Shown here: positions 39,401-47,773 of the stretch, in pieces
Numbering within the stretch: the stretch's first letter is position 1
Layout of the letters: every line of letters begins with the position of its first letter
Source: Acidobacteriota bacterium
GTDB taxonomy: Bacteria > Acidobacteriota > Thermoanaerobaculia > Thermoanaerobaculales > Thermoanaerobaculaceae
Reading direction: 5' to 3'
DNA: 64,000 nt
NCBI GenBank assembly: GCA_016213675.1
Contig: JACQZW010000044.1
Coordinates: 124,001-188,000, forward strand
Position numbers and translations under genes: made by a program
Notes under the pieces: generated by a model
What the model saw: only the letters and a program-made list of their open reading frames with translations
The model's database searches: none
What the model was told of the DNA's origin: nothing

Positions 39401-42400
39401 ACTGGCGCAGCGAACCGGGGCCCGAATCCAGCGTGTTCGTCACGAGGAAGATCGTAGGTGGCAGGGGGTAGAACAGGTCGGCGGTCGGTCCGCCACCGGC
39501 GATGAGCACCAGACTCGTGGAGAGGGGAACGGCGTAGCTCCCGTAGTACGCGTTGGTCAGCGCGCCGGTCGGGGTGAACGTGTTCGACAAGGGGTCGAAC
39601 AGTTCGGCCGTCTTCACTCCTCGGCCCGCGGCTACGAGAACCTCTCCGGAGGGTAGGCCGGCAACGGCCGGGAAGTCGCGTGTGCTACCCATCGCGCCGG
39701 CTGCCGAGAACGTTCCTGAGACGGGGTCGAAGATTTCGGCGCTCGCGAGGGAGGAAACGTTGACGAAGGCGCTTTCCAGGTGGCCGCCGGCGATCAGAAC
39801 CCTGGCGTCCGAAAGGGCGACTGCGCCGTGGGCCGAACGCGCAGCGGCGAGCGACCCGGTCACAGTGAAAGCGCCTGTTGAGGGATCCCAAACTTCTGCC
39901 GAATTCAGAGAGTTGCCCGAAGGGTCCTCACCGCCGACTATGAGAACGCGGCCGTCGGCGAGAGGCGCGGCGGAATGCGACGCGCGTGCCTGAGTCATGT
40001 TCATACCACCGCCCGGCGTGAAGGTCCTCGTGGTCGGGTCGTAGACCTCGAAGCTGCTCGTAATCCCCGTGGACGTCTGGCCGCCGGCGATCAGGACCTT
40101 CGCGGCGGATGGCACCCACGTGGCACTGAAGTTGTAGCGGCCCGTGCCGAGTCCCCCGGATGTCGTGGAGAAACTCTGAGTGACGGGGTCGAAGATCTCA
40201 GCGACGGTTGTCAGTCCTCCGGCTGACTCGCCACCGACTATCAGGACAGTCCCGTCGGGGAGAAGCACGGCTGCATGACCGTAGCGCGCGACGTTCAGCG
40301 TTCCAGTTGTCGGCGTGAAGGCACTGGTAGAAGGATCGTAGATCTCCGCCGTTTCCAGGATCGTGGTACCCGAATCGTTTCCGCCGGCGAGTAGGACGCG
40401 CCCGTCGGCGAGTCCGGTGGAGGTCGTGTTGAAGCGCTCGATGGATGGGATCCCCGTGTCGCAGAAGCCCTCGACGTCGAAGGAGCCCGAGGTGACGTTG
40501 ACGGCCGGGGCGGCGTCGACCGTGGCCGTCAGCGAGTAGCCCCAGCCGCCCTTGTCGGTGACGAGCGCGGAGAAGGTGGCGACGCCGGCCGCGTTCGTCA
40601 CGGCCGTGGTGACGCCCGTCAGGGTGGCGGCGGCGCATCCGGCCGACCCGAGCGTCATCGTGAGGCTGACGCCCGGCACCGGCGCGGACGCGGCGTCGCG
40701 GGCCTCGACCGAGACCACCGGCATCGCCTGGCCGCCGGTGGCGTCGGAGGGCTGCACGGTGAACGTCAGGGTCGCCGGCAGCGAAGCAACCAGGACGTCA
40801 AGGGAGAGGGCCTGCGCCGCAAGCTGTGTCCCGTCGGTGACGCGGACGGTGAAGGTGAAGGTCCCCGCGGTCGTCGCCGTTCCGACGAGTGCCCCGGCGG
40901 GGCTCAGGGAGACCCCCGGCGGCAGCGTCCCGACCGCCGACCACGTGAGCGGGCCAGAGCCGCCGGCCGCGGCCAGCGGGGCCGCGTAGGCACCCCCGAC
41001 CGCGCCGTCGGGGAGCGTGGCGGTGGTGATGAGGAGCGGGGGCAGGCTCGGGGCGAGGACCTCGGCGAAGCGCGGCTGGGTGTCCCCGGCCGCGGCGTCC
41101 GCGGTGTTCACGCTCTTCGCGACCACGGACACCGAGAGGTCCCCGAGATTGAACTGGGACGGGTCGCCCGGCGTTGGGGCGTCGGGGTCGGGGAGCACCC
41201 GCAGGGTGGCGACCGCCACGTCGCCGGGGCCGAGGTAGAAGGAAGCTCCGCCGTCCGGGTCGAAGAGGCTGGCGGCGAGGTTCGGGGCGAGGTCGTTGAC
41301 CAGGAGCTCCTGCTGCGCGGCCTCGGTCAGCTCGCAACCGTTCGCCACCGGCACGAAGTAGAGCCGGTAGATCATGAGCTGGTAGATCAGCCCGGACTGC
41401 TGGTTCGCGAGGTTGAGGTTGAAACTGTAGGCGGTCGTCGTGTTGCCGGTGTTCTGGGTCGCGAAGTTGGCCTCGGTGACCGAGCCGTCGGCGATCGCCG
41501 TGTTGAACACCGCGGGGTTGAAGACCGCCGGGTTCAGCACCGCAGGGTTGAAGACGGCGGGGTTGAACACCGCGGGGTTGAACACCGCCGGGTTGAAGAC
41601 GGCGGGGTTGAAGACGGCCGGGTTGAACACCGCCGGGTTGAAGACCGCGGGATTGAACACCGCGGGGTTGAACACCGCCGGGTTGAGCACGGCGAGGCTC
41701 GTCACCGCGAGGTTGAAGACCGCCGGGTTGAATACCGCCGGGTTGAAGACGGCGGGGTTGAGGACGGCGGGGTTGAACACCGCCGGGTTGGTCAGGTCGT
41801 AGTTGATCACCGAGTCGTTGAACACGGCCGGGTTGAAGACGGCGGGGTTGAACACCGCCGGGTTGTACACCGCGGGGTTGTAGACCGCCGGGTTGTAGAC
41901 CGCCGGGTTGTAGACCTCGCCGGCCAGGAGGGTGGGGTCCGCGGGTGGTGGGTTGGAAGCGTCGGGGTTGATCTGCACCGTGCTCTCGAGGCACGAGCTT
42001 GTGCCCGCGCAGGAGCCCAGCTCGCGCACCCGCACGTTGACGCTCGCCGCCGCGTCGCCCGAGCTCACGAAGACGGCCTGGCTGATGCTCGAGTAGGCCG
42101 GGATCGAGACCGGCGAGACGGCATCGACGACGGTGCCGAACTGCTCGAACGAGGCGCTGCCTCCCCCCGCCGGCTGGTTGAGGATGCGAAGCTCGAACTG
42201 CTTCGCCGCGTCGGTCGCGTTCTGGACGAAGACCACGAAGGCGCGCTGGAAGTCGGGCGAGAGGGGCCGGGCGTTCGACGGCACCGCCACGAACAGGCCG
42301 CTCGCCAGGCGCGAGGTGTAGATGTTCTGGTTGCGCATCTGGGTGCGGTCGGCCCCGCCGGTCACAGTCTCGCAGTTGGGCACCAGGGTCGAGCCGTCGA

Positions 42401-44513
42401 ACAGGCTGATGTGGCTGTCCGTTCCCGGAGGGACGTAGTTCGACCAGTTGCCGTCGGGCGGCCCCACGACGTCCCGGTTGTCGGTCCACACGGCCTGGAA
42501 CACGGGAGCGGTCGAGGGCGCGGTGTTGAAGCCCCAGGCGCCGTTGCCGCCGGGCACGAAACGGGGCGCGCCCGCGACGTCGTGGTAGTCGCCGAAGAAC
42601 GGCTTGTGGCCGAGCTCGAACATCGGCAGGTTGGGCGGGTTGTACTGGAGCTGCAGGGCCGCCGCGTCGCCCGCCCCCGAGGCGGTCACGATGAACGGGT
42701 AGCGCGAGACCTGGTCGGATGACATGAGGACCGAGTAGTCGGTGAACAGGGGAACGTCGGCAGGGGCGGCGACCGCCGCGCGCACGTCCACAGTGTGGCG
42801 TGTCGGTCGGGTCGGATCCAGGAGGTCCACGACGAACCGCTCGAAGAGGTCGGAGAAGTCGGAGCGGTAGTCGTTGTAGACGAGCATGAGCTTGCCGGCG
42901 TTGAAGGTGAGGGAGGGGAAGAGCTGGTGGCCGGGCTTCGCGGGCTGGTCGATCACGCGCGGCGTGGTCCAAGTCGTGCCGCCCCTCGAGGTCGTGACCA
43001 CGATCCGGGCGTCGCCGCCCACGGAACCACTGTTTGGCGTCGCGAGGCCTCGCGTGGCCCAGGCCAGGTAGGCCCGGCCGGTCTCGTCGACGGCCATGGT
43101 CGGGTAGGCGTTGGTGCGGAAAGAGTACTCGGACGTGCCCTGGTCGAAGGGCGAGACCGTCGCGACCTGGAGCGGGGCGCTGAAGCTCAGGCCGGCGTCG
43201 TCCGAGTGCGCGACCAGGATGGCGTCGGGGTAGGTCGTCGTCGCAGAAGTGCACGTGGGCGACCCGGAGAGGCCCTTGTTGAAGGCTTCGAGCTTGTCCT
43301 TGAGCGCGAGTCCAACCAGCTTCTGTGGCGACGGGGGCTTGCTCCCGAGCGGGTACCTTACGAGCCAGGCATCCGCGTCGGCGATGACCTGCCTGATCGC
43401 GTCACAGTTGGCGCCGGAGAGGACGTTCAGTTTGGCCGGGATGAGTTGCTGCGCGAGGATCCCGGGGGCGTCGCTGGGGGGATACGATTTCTGCAGGATG
43501 ACAAGCGCCTGCGCCTTCGTGTAGCTCACCCCTCCGACGAGCAACGAGCCGACCGGCCAGGCGCTTGGCGTGATCTTCCAGAAGCTCTTCTCCTGCACGC
43601 AGTCGCCCGTGGCGCTGTGGAATTGGCGCCAGGACACGTAGACCCTGCCGGTACCGGGCGCGAGGGCGATCGTCGCACCCTGGCCCACCGTGCCGGTCAA
43701 GCTGAGCGGATAGGGATTGCTCCAGGTCGCGCCGCAGTCCGTCGAGCGGCTGAACATGATCAGGGTCCGGAGGGACGGGCCCTGCCCGGTGATCTGGGCC
43801 CAGGCCAGGTAGACGTTGCCGCAGGGGACGGTCTGGCTCACCGTGCCGCTGCCCTGGGGCACCTCGAGAGTGACGGTCTGGGCGCCTGCCCGCGGGATGT
43901 CCACCTCGAGCCACGGCTTGTCGATGAACGCCTCGCCGGCCCCGAACGAGTCCACGAGCACCGTGTCGACGTAACGGACGGGCTCGACCGTCTCGTTGTT
44001 GAGGTCCATGAAGCGCTGCACGAACACGCCACTGCGGAGCAGGCTGCGATCGAAGACGATGCCGCTGTAGTAGAAGAGGCCGTGCGTGCCGGCGCGCACG
44101 ACAGGGTCGGCGGCGGCCTCGTACCCGTACGGGGGGGAGGCGCTGCCCTGCTCCTGTGGGTAGCCGCGCACCAGTGTGCTCGTCCAGCTCCCGCCGCCGT
44201 TTGCGGACCTGAAGACGCCGAGCCAGGCGTCGCCGGTCTCCTTGCCCTCGGGCAGGCCTGGGAGATCCACCGTCCGGTAGTCGTTGGCCCCCGCCAGGAG
44301 GTGCAGCGGGTTGCGGGTCGAGACGGCGATCGACGGCTCGTTCTGGCGTTGCAGGAACGGGTCGCCATCCGGCCAGGTGGTGCCGGAGACCATGTTGACG
44401 TTGGGACCGACCCAGATCCGCTTCGTCTGGCCCGCGGTGGGATTCGCGGCGAGCGCGAGGAGCGCCGCCAGAGAAGCGCGGCACGCTGATCCGAACGGGA
44501 CCCGATGCTTCAT
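36426..44513 (-). CDS. Giant secreted multidomain protein (BNR, pentapeptide, Ig-like, Kelch, beta-helix)
   Basis: A 2695-aa exported protein. Signal peptide 1-29 (SLAALLALAANPTAG). Residues ~30-860 resemble a sialidase-type propeller with Asp-box motifs (STDCGATWS, SDDAGLSFS, SRGGTTWTT). Residues ~866-1004 are about 27 tandem pentapeptides NPAVF/NPAVY. A putative Ig domain (~1160-1240, PPGVSLSPAGALVGT) and a second Ig-like domain follow (~1245-1345). Kelch-type repeats span ~1360-1690 (LADGRVLLAGG ... AEIYDPSTSAF). A long right-handed beta-helix with NxISGN..GTDAAG repeats covers ~1700-2590, and a final beta domain ends the protein. No membrane anchor or sorting motif is visible. A surface or released adhesive or carbohydrate-related role is possible. 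The ATG at 44513 starts the signal peptide. Confidence 0.85.
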   Translation of the reverse strand: MKHRVPFGSACRASLAALLALAANPTAGQTKRIWVGPNVNMVSGTTWPDGDPFLQRQNEPSIAVSTRNPLHLLAGANDYRTVDLPGLPEGKETGDAWLGVFRSANGGGSWTSTLVRGYPQEQGSASPPYGYEAAADPVVRAGTHGLFYYSGIVFDRSLLRSGVFVQRFMDLNNETVEPVRYVDTVLVDSFGAGEAFIDKPWLEVDIPRAGAQTVTLEVPQGSGTVSQTVPCGNVYLAWAQITGQGPSLRTLIMFSRSTDCGATWSNPYPLSLTGTVGQGATIALAPGTGRVYVSWRQFHSATGDCVQEKSFWKITPSAWPVGSLLVGGVSYTKAQALVILQKSYPPSDAPGILAQQLIPAKLNVLSGANCDAIRQVIADADAWLVRYPLGSKPPSPQKLVGLALKDKLEAFNKGLSGSPTCTSATTTYPDAILVAHSDDAGLSFSAPLQVATVSPFDQGTSEYSFRTNAYPTMAVDETGRAYLAWATRGLATPNSGSVGGDARIVVTTSRGGTTWTTPRVIDQPAKPGHQLFPSLTFNAGKLMLVYNDYRSDFSDLFERFVVDLLDPTRPTRHTVDVRAAVAAPADVPLFTDYSVLMSSDQVSRYPFIVTASGAGDAAALQLQYNPPNLPMFELGHKPFFGDYHDVAGAPRFVPGGNGAWGFNTAPSTAPVFQAVWTDNRDVVGPPDGNWSNYVPPGTDSHISLFDGSTLVPNCETVTGGADRTQMRNQNIYTSRLASGLFVAVPSNARPLSPDFQRAFVVFVQNATDAAKQFELRILNQPAGGGSASFEQFGTVVDAVSPVSIPAYSSISQAVFVSSGDAAASVNVRVRELGSCAGTSSCLESTVQINPDASNPPPADPTLLAGEVYNPAVYNPAVYNPAVYNPAVFNPAVFNPAVFNDSVINYDLTNPAVFNPAVLNPAVFNPAVFNPAVFNLAVTSLAVLNPAVFNPAVFNPAVFNPAVFNPAVFNPAVFNPAVFNPAVFNPAVFNPAVLNPAVFNPAVFNTAIADGSVTEANFATQNTGNTTTAYSFNLNLANQQSGLIYQLMIYRLYFVPVANGCELTEAAQQELLVNDLAPNLAASLFDPDGGASFYLGPGDVAVATLRVLPDPDAPTPGDPSQFNLGDLSVSVVAKSVNTADAAAGDTQPRFAEVLAPSLPPLLITTATLPDGAVGGAYAAPLAAAGGSGPLTWSAVGTLPPGVSLSPAGALVGTATTAGTFTFTVRVTDGTQLAAQALSLDVLVASLPATLTFTVQPSDATGGQAMPVVSVEARDAASAPVPGVSLTMTLGSAGCAAATLTGVTTAVTNAAGVATFSALVTDKGGWGYSLTATVDAAPAVNVTSGSFDVEGFCDTGIPSIERFNTTSTGLADGRVLLAGGNDSGTTILETAEIYDPSTSAFTPTTGTLNVARYGHAAVLLPDGTVLIVGGESAGGLTTVAEIFDPVTQSFSTTSGGLGTGRYNFSATWVPSAAKVLIAGGQTSTGITSSFEVYDPTTRTFTPGGGMNMTQARASHSAAPLADGRVLIVGGEDPSGNSLNSAEVWDPSTGAFTVTGSLAAARSAHGAVALSDARVLIAGGHLESAFVNVSSLASAEIFDPVSGTFSAAGAMGSTRDFPAVAGLPSGEVLVAAGRGVKTAELFDPLSNTFTPTGALTNAYYGSYAVPLSTSLVLIAGGGPTADLFYPLPPTIFLVTNTLDSGPGSLRQCILDANANPGLDEIHFAIPGAGVQSISPASALPTITDPVRLDATTQPGYAATPLIRVDGASVGGTVNGLEILAANSLVKGFMITRFPAHGIEVTHATATRLVGNFVGTDGSGALGNGVGGIRLSGCSAGLVDGNVVSANNGMGLALVQGLDLRTSHDNHVLNNKVGVDASGAVPLGNAEIGVYIDNATYNTLRGNVISGNAATGVWLVGSLYNRLVGNRIGTNAAGTVGMPVSGSSGIGMWAATSNVIGGPAPADANVISGNGGYGIYLGPNCAGNTISGNRVGTDAAGAIAVANQMSGIHLEGLDGSEVTANRIENNILSGNAWNAVSLSKAATHNTVVGNRIGTNALGGGALPNGGAGVLLLDGAHDNTVGGLGPSDANLISGNGANGITLDANAGAVTGTVIAGNMIGTDALGTGALGNTGDGIGIYAGANSNTVSDNVVAGSTNNGIRVLNATGNTIRHNWIGTNAALAVGLGNGDQGISVEGSSGTTIGGTEPGDGNVVASNGDGGILLEGGATSTQIQGNVVSGNTGSGIGVQDSQTVTITGNLVGTNAAGTLAWPNAGTGISVTGAGTTAVTVRDNLVSGNAMHGIYLTAATHHNAILGNKVGTDLSGASAIPNAWGGVLAAGGAHDNTIGGAGPTDGNLVSGNLASGIWLEQVSLNTVQGNWVGVNGAGVVALGNENEGIMLSGGGCTGNTVSANVVSGNRWGVRLLGSGPGDGPYGNSVVGNIVGLDPTSTAPIPNDSGVMLYQGAHDNTVGGTAPGSGNIIAGNTYGMLVVWADGNAIQGNWVGTNLALASGLGNTAVGISISASSNTLIGGSAAGAGNVIAYNGGRGVVADSGLGNAIQSNSFFGNALLGIDLGNNGVTLNDPGDTDTGANDLVNFPVLTLAADDGSQTTVAGSVDVGVPGVTLTLQFFANDACDPSGYGEGQTLVGSTSVVTGGGGTATFSVNLPTGLAGKSLAATTNTLLGPGGNTSEFSACITVVGL
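41503..41915 (-). repeat. 15-bp in-frame minisatellite encoding NPAVF pentapeptides
   Basis: About 27 tandem copies of a 15-bp unit (plus-strand form TTGAACACCGCCGGG) with third-position variation, all kept in frame. The protein pattern A-V-F-N-P matches the pentapeptide-repeat rule: small residue at i-2, Phe/Leu at i. One irregular break occurs at NDSVINYDLT and another at NLAVTSLAV. Confidence 0.9.
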
Positions 44514-45604
44514 TGGAGTGCTCCAATCACGTCTGCGCGGGCCGATCGACCCTTTCCGCGGGCAGGGCGCCGGTCGCTCCGGCTCCCAGGCTGCGGCGCG
44601 CCACATGGACGAGGGGGCGCTCCGGGGTCGGCCTCTGCGTTGATGTTGAGGGGTGTTGCGTACGTTGCGTCAGCACTTTTGGGCTGCTTCGGCGCGGAGC
44701 GGATCGCGGCGCGCTTGAGGTCCCGCCTCCCGGCAGGGCCCAGTCGAGCGAGCGGGCTATGCGAGGGCTTCGGGCCGCCGCGCATGACGCTCTTCGTGTG
44801 GGCTGTCGTGATCGCACTGGGGACCGGCGGGGCGTTCTCGACGGCTGCGCCGACCGGGAGCGGGTCCCGATCATCACGATCGCGAGGTGTTCCCGCTTCG
44901 AACAGTCCGGTGACCAGGACGTGAACGCCCAGGCGTGTCCCGATGCCGCGGACGTCCAGGGTGTCGGAGCGGTCGACGACACTGTCTCCGCGGGCCCCCA
45001 ACTCGTGTCCGCGGAAGCGATGGGGTCCGAGGCGAGCGAAGTTGGTGGGGTCGCGACAGCGGTCTCGCGGTCGAGCCCGAGACCACGGGCGCGGCGAACT
45101 TCGGTTGCCCCGCCACCGCCAAGGAGGCCGGAACTCTCGTACGGGACCACACGGTCCCCCGTCGAGAAAGCCACCTGCTTGATCCTCTTGCGTCAAATGT
45201 CGGTCCCGGGATGAAATTCTGCAAACTCGATGGTCTACAGGAGTATCCGAGGGGGCAACCGAGACTGCCGGAGAGGCTCCGCGCTCCCGTGTGGCCGACC
45301 AGGCCCTGCCTCAGAACCCGCTGCTCCGCGCAACGCGGGAAGCCTGACCTGCCCGGGGTCACGTGCGGTCGGTCCCGCATTGGTCGTCTTGCCTGCAGTT
45401 CGAGCCGCGTGTGATAGTCTTATGACAAGTTCGGTTTTGCGAAGGCACGAGCTGGAATCAACCGCACCCTGGCCGGCAGGCGGGAAGGCGCGGTTGTTGC
45501 TTTACTCCCGCGCCGGGTCTCCCCGGGGAGACGCTCGGGGGAAGAGCTGTCGACGGGGCGAACACTGCCAGGCCGGCCGGCGCACGCCGGGGGGGTGAGT
45601 CGCA
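44514..45604. other. 1.1-kb gene-poor region upstream of the giant gene and the sigma-control cluster
   Basis: No convincing gene. Open frames exist on both strands but are Arg/Ser/Pro-rich, lack ribosome sites and do not resemble a family. It must hold the promoters of the giant gene (minus) and of the anti-sigma cluster (plus). A 16-bp perfect palindrome, GTCTCCCCGGGGAGAC, lies at 45517-45532 in the expected leader of the cluster, and a second GC-rich inverted repeat (CCGGCCGGCGCACGCCGG) just before 45605. Confidence 0.5.
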
Positions 45605-46024
45605 ATGGTGGATGAACGCACGTTTCCGAAGGCGCTCGCGAGCCTCGACGGGATCTTCGCCCATCTCGAGAGCTTCTACCGGTCCGAGCTCATCGATGCC
45701 AGGACGTCGCTGTCGCTGAGCCTCGTGGTCGAGGAGATCTTCACGAACCTGGTGAGGTACAACACGGTCAGTAGGAACCCGATCGTCCTGCGGATCGAGC
45801 GGGAGGGCGACCAGGTGCGCCTCGAGCTGGTCGACCACGACGTGGACCGGTTCGACCCGTCGACGCTGCCGGAAGTGAACGTGGATGCGCCGATGGCGGA
45901 GCGCAAGCCGGGCGGCCTGGGCCTGCACCTGGTGCGGGCGATCGTCGACCACATCTCCTTCGAGTACGAGAACCGCGTGATGCGGATCGCCGTCGTCAAG
46001 AACCTGGAGCGCGGCCATGTTTGA
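45605..46024 (+). CDS. Anti-sigma-factor-type ATPase (RsbW/SpoIIAB-like)
   Basis: A 139-aa GHKL ATPase domain protein (HATPase_c_2). The N box is SLVVEEIFTNLVRYN and the glycine box is KPGGLGLHLVRAIVD. Such proteins bind and phosphorylate STAS partners and release or hold sigma factors. Its partner STAS gene follows with an 8-nt overlap, and an ECF sigma gene is next, so a partner-switching module is likely. The usual SigB-type partner is absent, and how it touches an ECF sigma is an open point. Confidence 0.88.
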   Translation: MVDERTFPKALASLDGIFAHLESFYRSELIDARTSLSLSLVVEEIFTNLVRYNTVSRNPIVLRIEREGDQVRLELVDHDVDRFDPSTLPEVNVDAPMAERKPGGLGLHLVRAIVDHISFEYENRVMRIAVVKNLERGHV

Positions 46025-46301
46025 GATGACGCGCGGCGACGACGGCACGATCCGGCTTCGGGGCAGGCTCGACGCGGCGCAGGTGGAGCTGCATACGACG
46101 GAGTTCGAGCGGATCGCGAGCTCGTGCGTCCTCGACTTCGCCGAGCTCGAGTACATCTCGAGCGCGGGCCTGGGCCTCCTCTTCGCCACGCACCGGCGGC
46201 TCACGGATGCCGGCGGTGGGCTGACGATCGTCAACCTCAGGCCGTACATCCGTGAGCTCTTCGGAATCGCCGGGTTCGACCGCATCTTCGCCATCGACTG
46301 A
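46017..46301 (+). CDS. STAS-domain anti-anti-sigma factor
   Basis: A 94-aa single STAS domain (SpoIIAA/RsbV type) with VLDFAELEYISSAGLGLLF. The Ser in the SSAGL turn is the expected phosphorylation site of the neighbouring ATPase. The dephosphorylated form would bind the ATPase. The coding sequence overlaps the ATPase gene by 8 nt, indicating coupled translation. Confidence 0.9.
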   Translation: MFEMTRGDDGTIRLRGRLDAAQVELHTTEFERIASSCVLDFAELEYISSAGLGLLFATHRRLTDAGGGLTIVNLRPYIRELFGIAGFDRIFAID

Positions 46302-46423
46302 CCGATCGAGGTCGGTCCGCCGGGAGAGATCGTGAAAGCGCCGGACAGACGGCTTGAAGCCGGTCGGCAGGCCTTCGGGACGCTCCGTGACTCTGGGTCG
46401 GGGGCGGAGCGGCATGTCCGCGA

Positions 46424-46448
46424 CCAACTTTCGGACGCCGCCCCGGTA
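46424..46448 (+). promoter_or_regulatory. Candidate ECF-type promoter upstream of the sigma gene
   Basis: CCAACTTT at 46424-46431 and CGGTA at 46444-46448. The same two blocks, with identical spacing (AAC to CGGTA 18 nt) and further matches between and after them, occur at 47774-47798. The AACTTT core recalls -35 elements of RpoE-type sigmas. It lies 7 nt before the GTG at 46455, suggesting that this GTG is the true start and that the sigma gene is autoregulated. Confidence 0.55.
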
Positions 46449-46454
46449 CTTAGG

Positions 46455-46994
46455 GTGAAGGACCCGGATGCCATGCTCGTTCGCGCCTGTCTCGCCGGAG
46501 ATTCCACAGCCTACGAGGTGCTCGTGCACCGGTACTCCGGCCCGCTCTTCAACGCCGCCTACCGCATCACCCAGCGCCGCGAGGACGCCATCGACGCCGC
46601 CCAGAGCGCGTTCGTGAAGGCCTACGAGCGTCTTCGGACCTTCGACTTCTCGCACCGCTTCTTCAGTTGGATCTACCGCATCGCGATCAACGAGGCGCTC
46701 GACATGGTCGGCCGGCGGCGCCGCGAGGCGGAGCTCGACGACAGCGTCCCGGTGCCGACCTTCGACCCGGTGGCCGAGGAGTCCGAGCAGGAGCGGGCGC
46801 AGTTGCTGCAGCGGGCGCTGCTGCACCTCAAGCCGGAGCAACCGGCGATCATCGTCCTCAAGCACATCCGCGGGTTGTCGTACGCCGAGATCGCGGAGAT
46901 CCTCGAGCTCCCCGAGAAGAAGGTCAAGTCCCGCCTGTTCGAGGCGCGGGAACGACTCCGCCTCGTCATGCGGGAGCGGGGATGGTTGCCATGA
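46455..46994 (+). CDS. ECF-type RNA polymerase sigma factor
   Basis: A 179-aa sigma factor with region 2 (LVHRYSGPLFNAAYRITQRREDAIDAAQSAFVKAYERL...FFSWIYRIAINEALD) and region 4 (LKPEQPAIIVLKHIRGLSYAEIAEILELPEKKVKSRLFEARERL, with its helix-turn-helix). An open frame extends up to a GTG at 46332 that has a good GGGAGAG site, giving 220 aa; the extra 41 residues have no family match and cover the candidate promoter at 46424. I therefore prefer GTG 46455, which gives normal ECF length, but both forms may exist. It overlaps the anti-sigma gene (ATGA). Confidence 0.88.
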   Translation: MKDPDAMLVRACLAGDSTAYEVLVHRYSGPLFNAAYRITQRREDAIDAAQSAFVKAYERLRTFDFSHRFFSWIYRIAINEALDMVGRRRREAELDDSVPVPTFDPVAEESEQERAQLLQRALLHLKPEQPAIIVLKHIRGLSYAEIAEILELPEKKVKSRLFEARERLRLVMRERGWLP

Positions 46995-47767
46995 CCCGCC
47001 GCGAGATCGATCGCCTGTTGTGGGACCTCGTCGACGGCTCGATCTCCGCCGCGGACCGCGCCCGGGTCGAAGCCCGGCTCGCAGGCGACGCGGCGGCCCG
47101 CGAGCAGCTTGCCGAGATCCGCTCGCTCTCGGAGCGGCTCGCGTCGGTCGAGGAGCTGCCGGTGCCCGAAGCGCTGCCGGCCGGGGTCGAGCGGGCGCTG
47201 GCAGGGCGGCCGGCGCCCCCGCGGAGCTCGCGAGTTTGGGCGCCGTGGCTCGACGAGCTGTTCACGCCGCGCTGGCGGGTGCGGCTGGCGTGGTCGGCCG
47301 TGGGCCTCGCCGTCGGAGTCGCGTGCGGGGTCCTGCTCCTGTCGGACATCGGGCTGCAGGGCGACGAGGACGTCGCGCGCTTCTACGGATCGGTGGGCCA
47401 GGCCTCGAGTCGCGACCAGGCTGGCCTGGCGCTGGAGCTGAGCGACCGCGCCGGCCGGCTGACGCTCCGCCGCGACGGCCAGGCGCTCCTGCTCGACCTG
47501 GAGGTGACCGGGCGCAGCCCGGCGCCGGTCGTCCTGGAGATCGAAGGCAGCGGCCTCGCCGTCGAGGGCCTGCTCGCGGGAGGGCGGGCCTCGGTCGAGG
47601 TGGATCGCGGCGCCTCCCGGATCGCGATGGCCGTCGAGCCCGCCAGCCGCAGCGAGCTGCGGGTGACGGCCTCAGGCGACCAGGCAACGGTGACCCTCCG
47701 CGTGACTGCCGGGGAGGGGAGACTGCTGGAGCGCACTCTTCGCCTTGACGAGATCCCGCCGCGCTGA
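46991..47767 (+). CDS. Membrane-anchored anti-sigma factor
   Basis: A 258-aa protein with an N-terminal ~85-residue cytoplasmic helical domain (REIDRLLWDLVDGSISAADRARVEARLAGDAAAREQLAEIR), the zinc-less anti-sigma form. One transmembrane helix follows (about residues 97-118, LAWSAVGLAVGVACGVLLLS) and then a ~140-residue external beta-rich domain ending in a region that repeats short strands. Its ATG overlaps the sigma stop, as usual for an ECF/anti-sigma pair. It should hold the sigma factor at the membrane until an external signal. No histidine-cysteine zinc motif is present. Confidence 0.82.
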   Translation: MTRREIDRLLWDLVDGSISAADRARVEARLAGDAAAREQLAEIRSLSERLASVEELPVPEALPAGVERALAGRPAPPRSSRVWAPWLDELFTPRWRVRLAWSAVGLAVGVACGVLLLSDIGLQGDEDVARFYGSVGQASSRDQAGLALELSDRAGRLTLRRDGQALLLDLEVTGRSPAPVVLEIEGSGLAVEGLLAGGRASVEVDRGASRIAMAVEPASRSELRVTASGDQATVTLRVTAGEGRLLERTLRLDEIPPR

Positions 47768-47773
47768 GGCCCT

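Noticed and set aside
41503..41915. CRISPR-like array in the regularly spaced repeats
   Set aside because: Units are 15 bp, contiguous, without spacers, and encode an in-frame pentapeptide.
44513..45214. Open frames on both strands in the 44.5-45.2 kb gap as genes
   Set aside because: Both are Arg/Ser/Pro-rich, overlap each other on opposite strands and have no ribosome site or family match.
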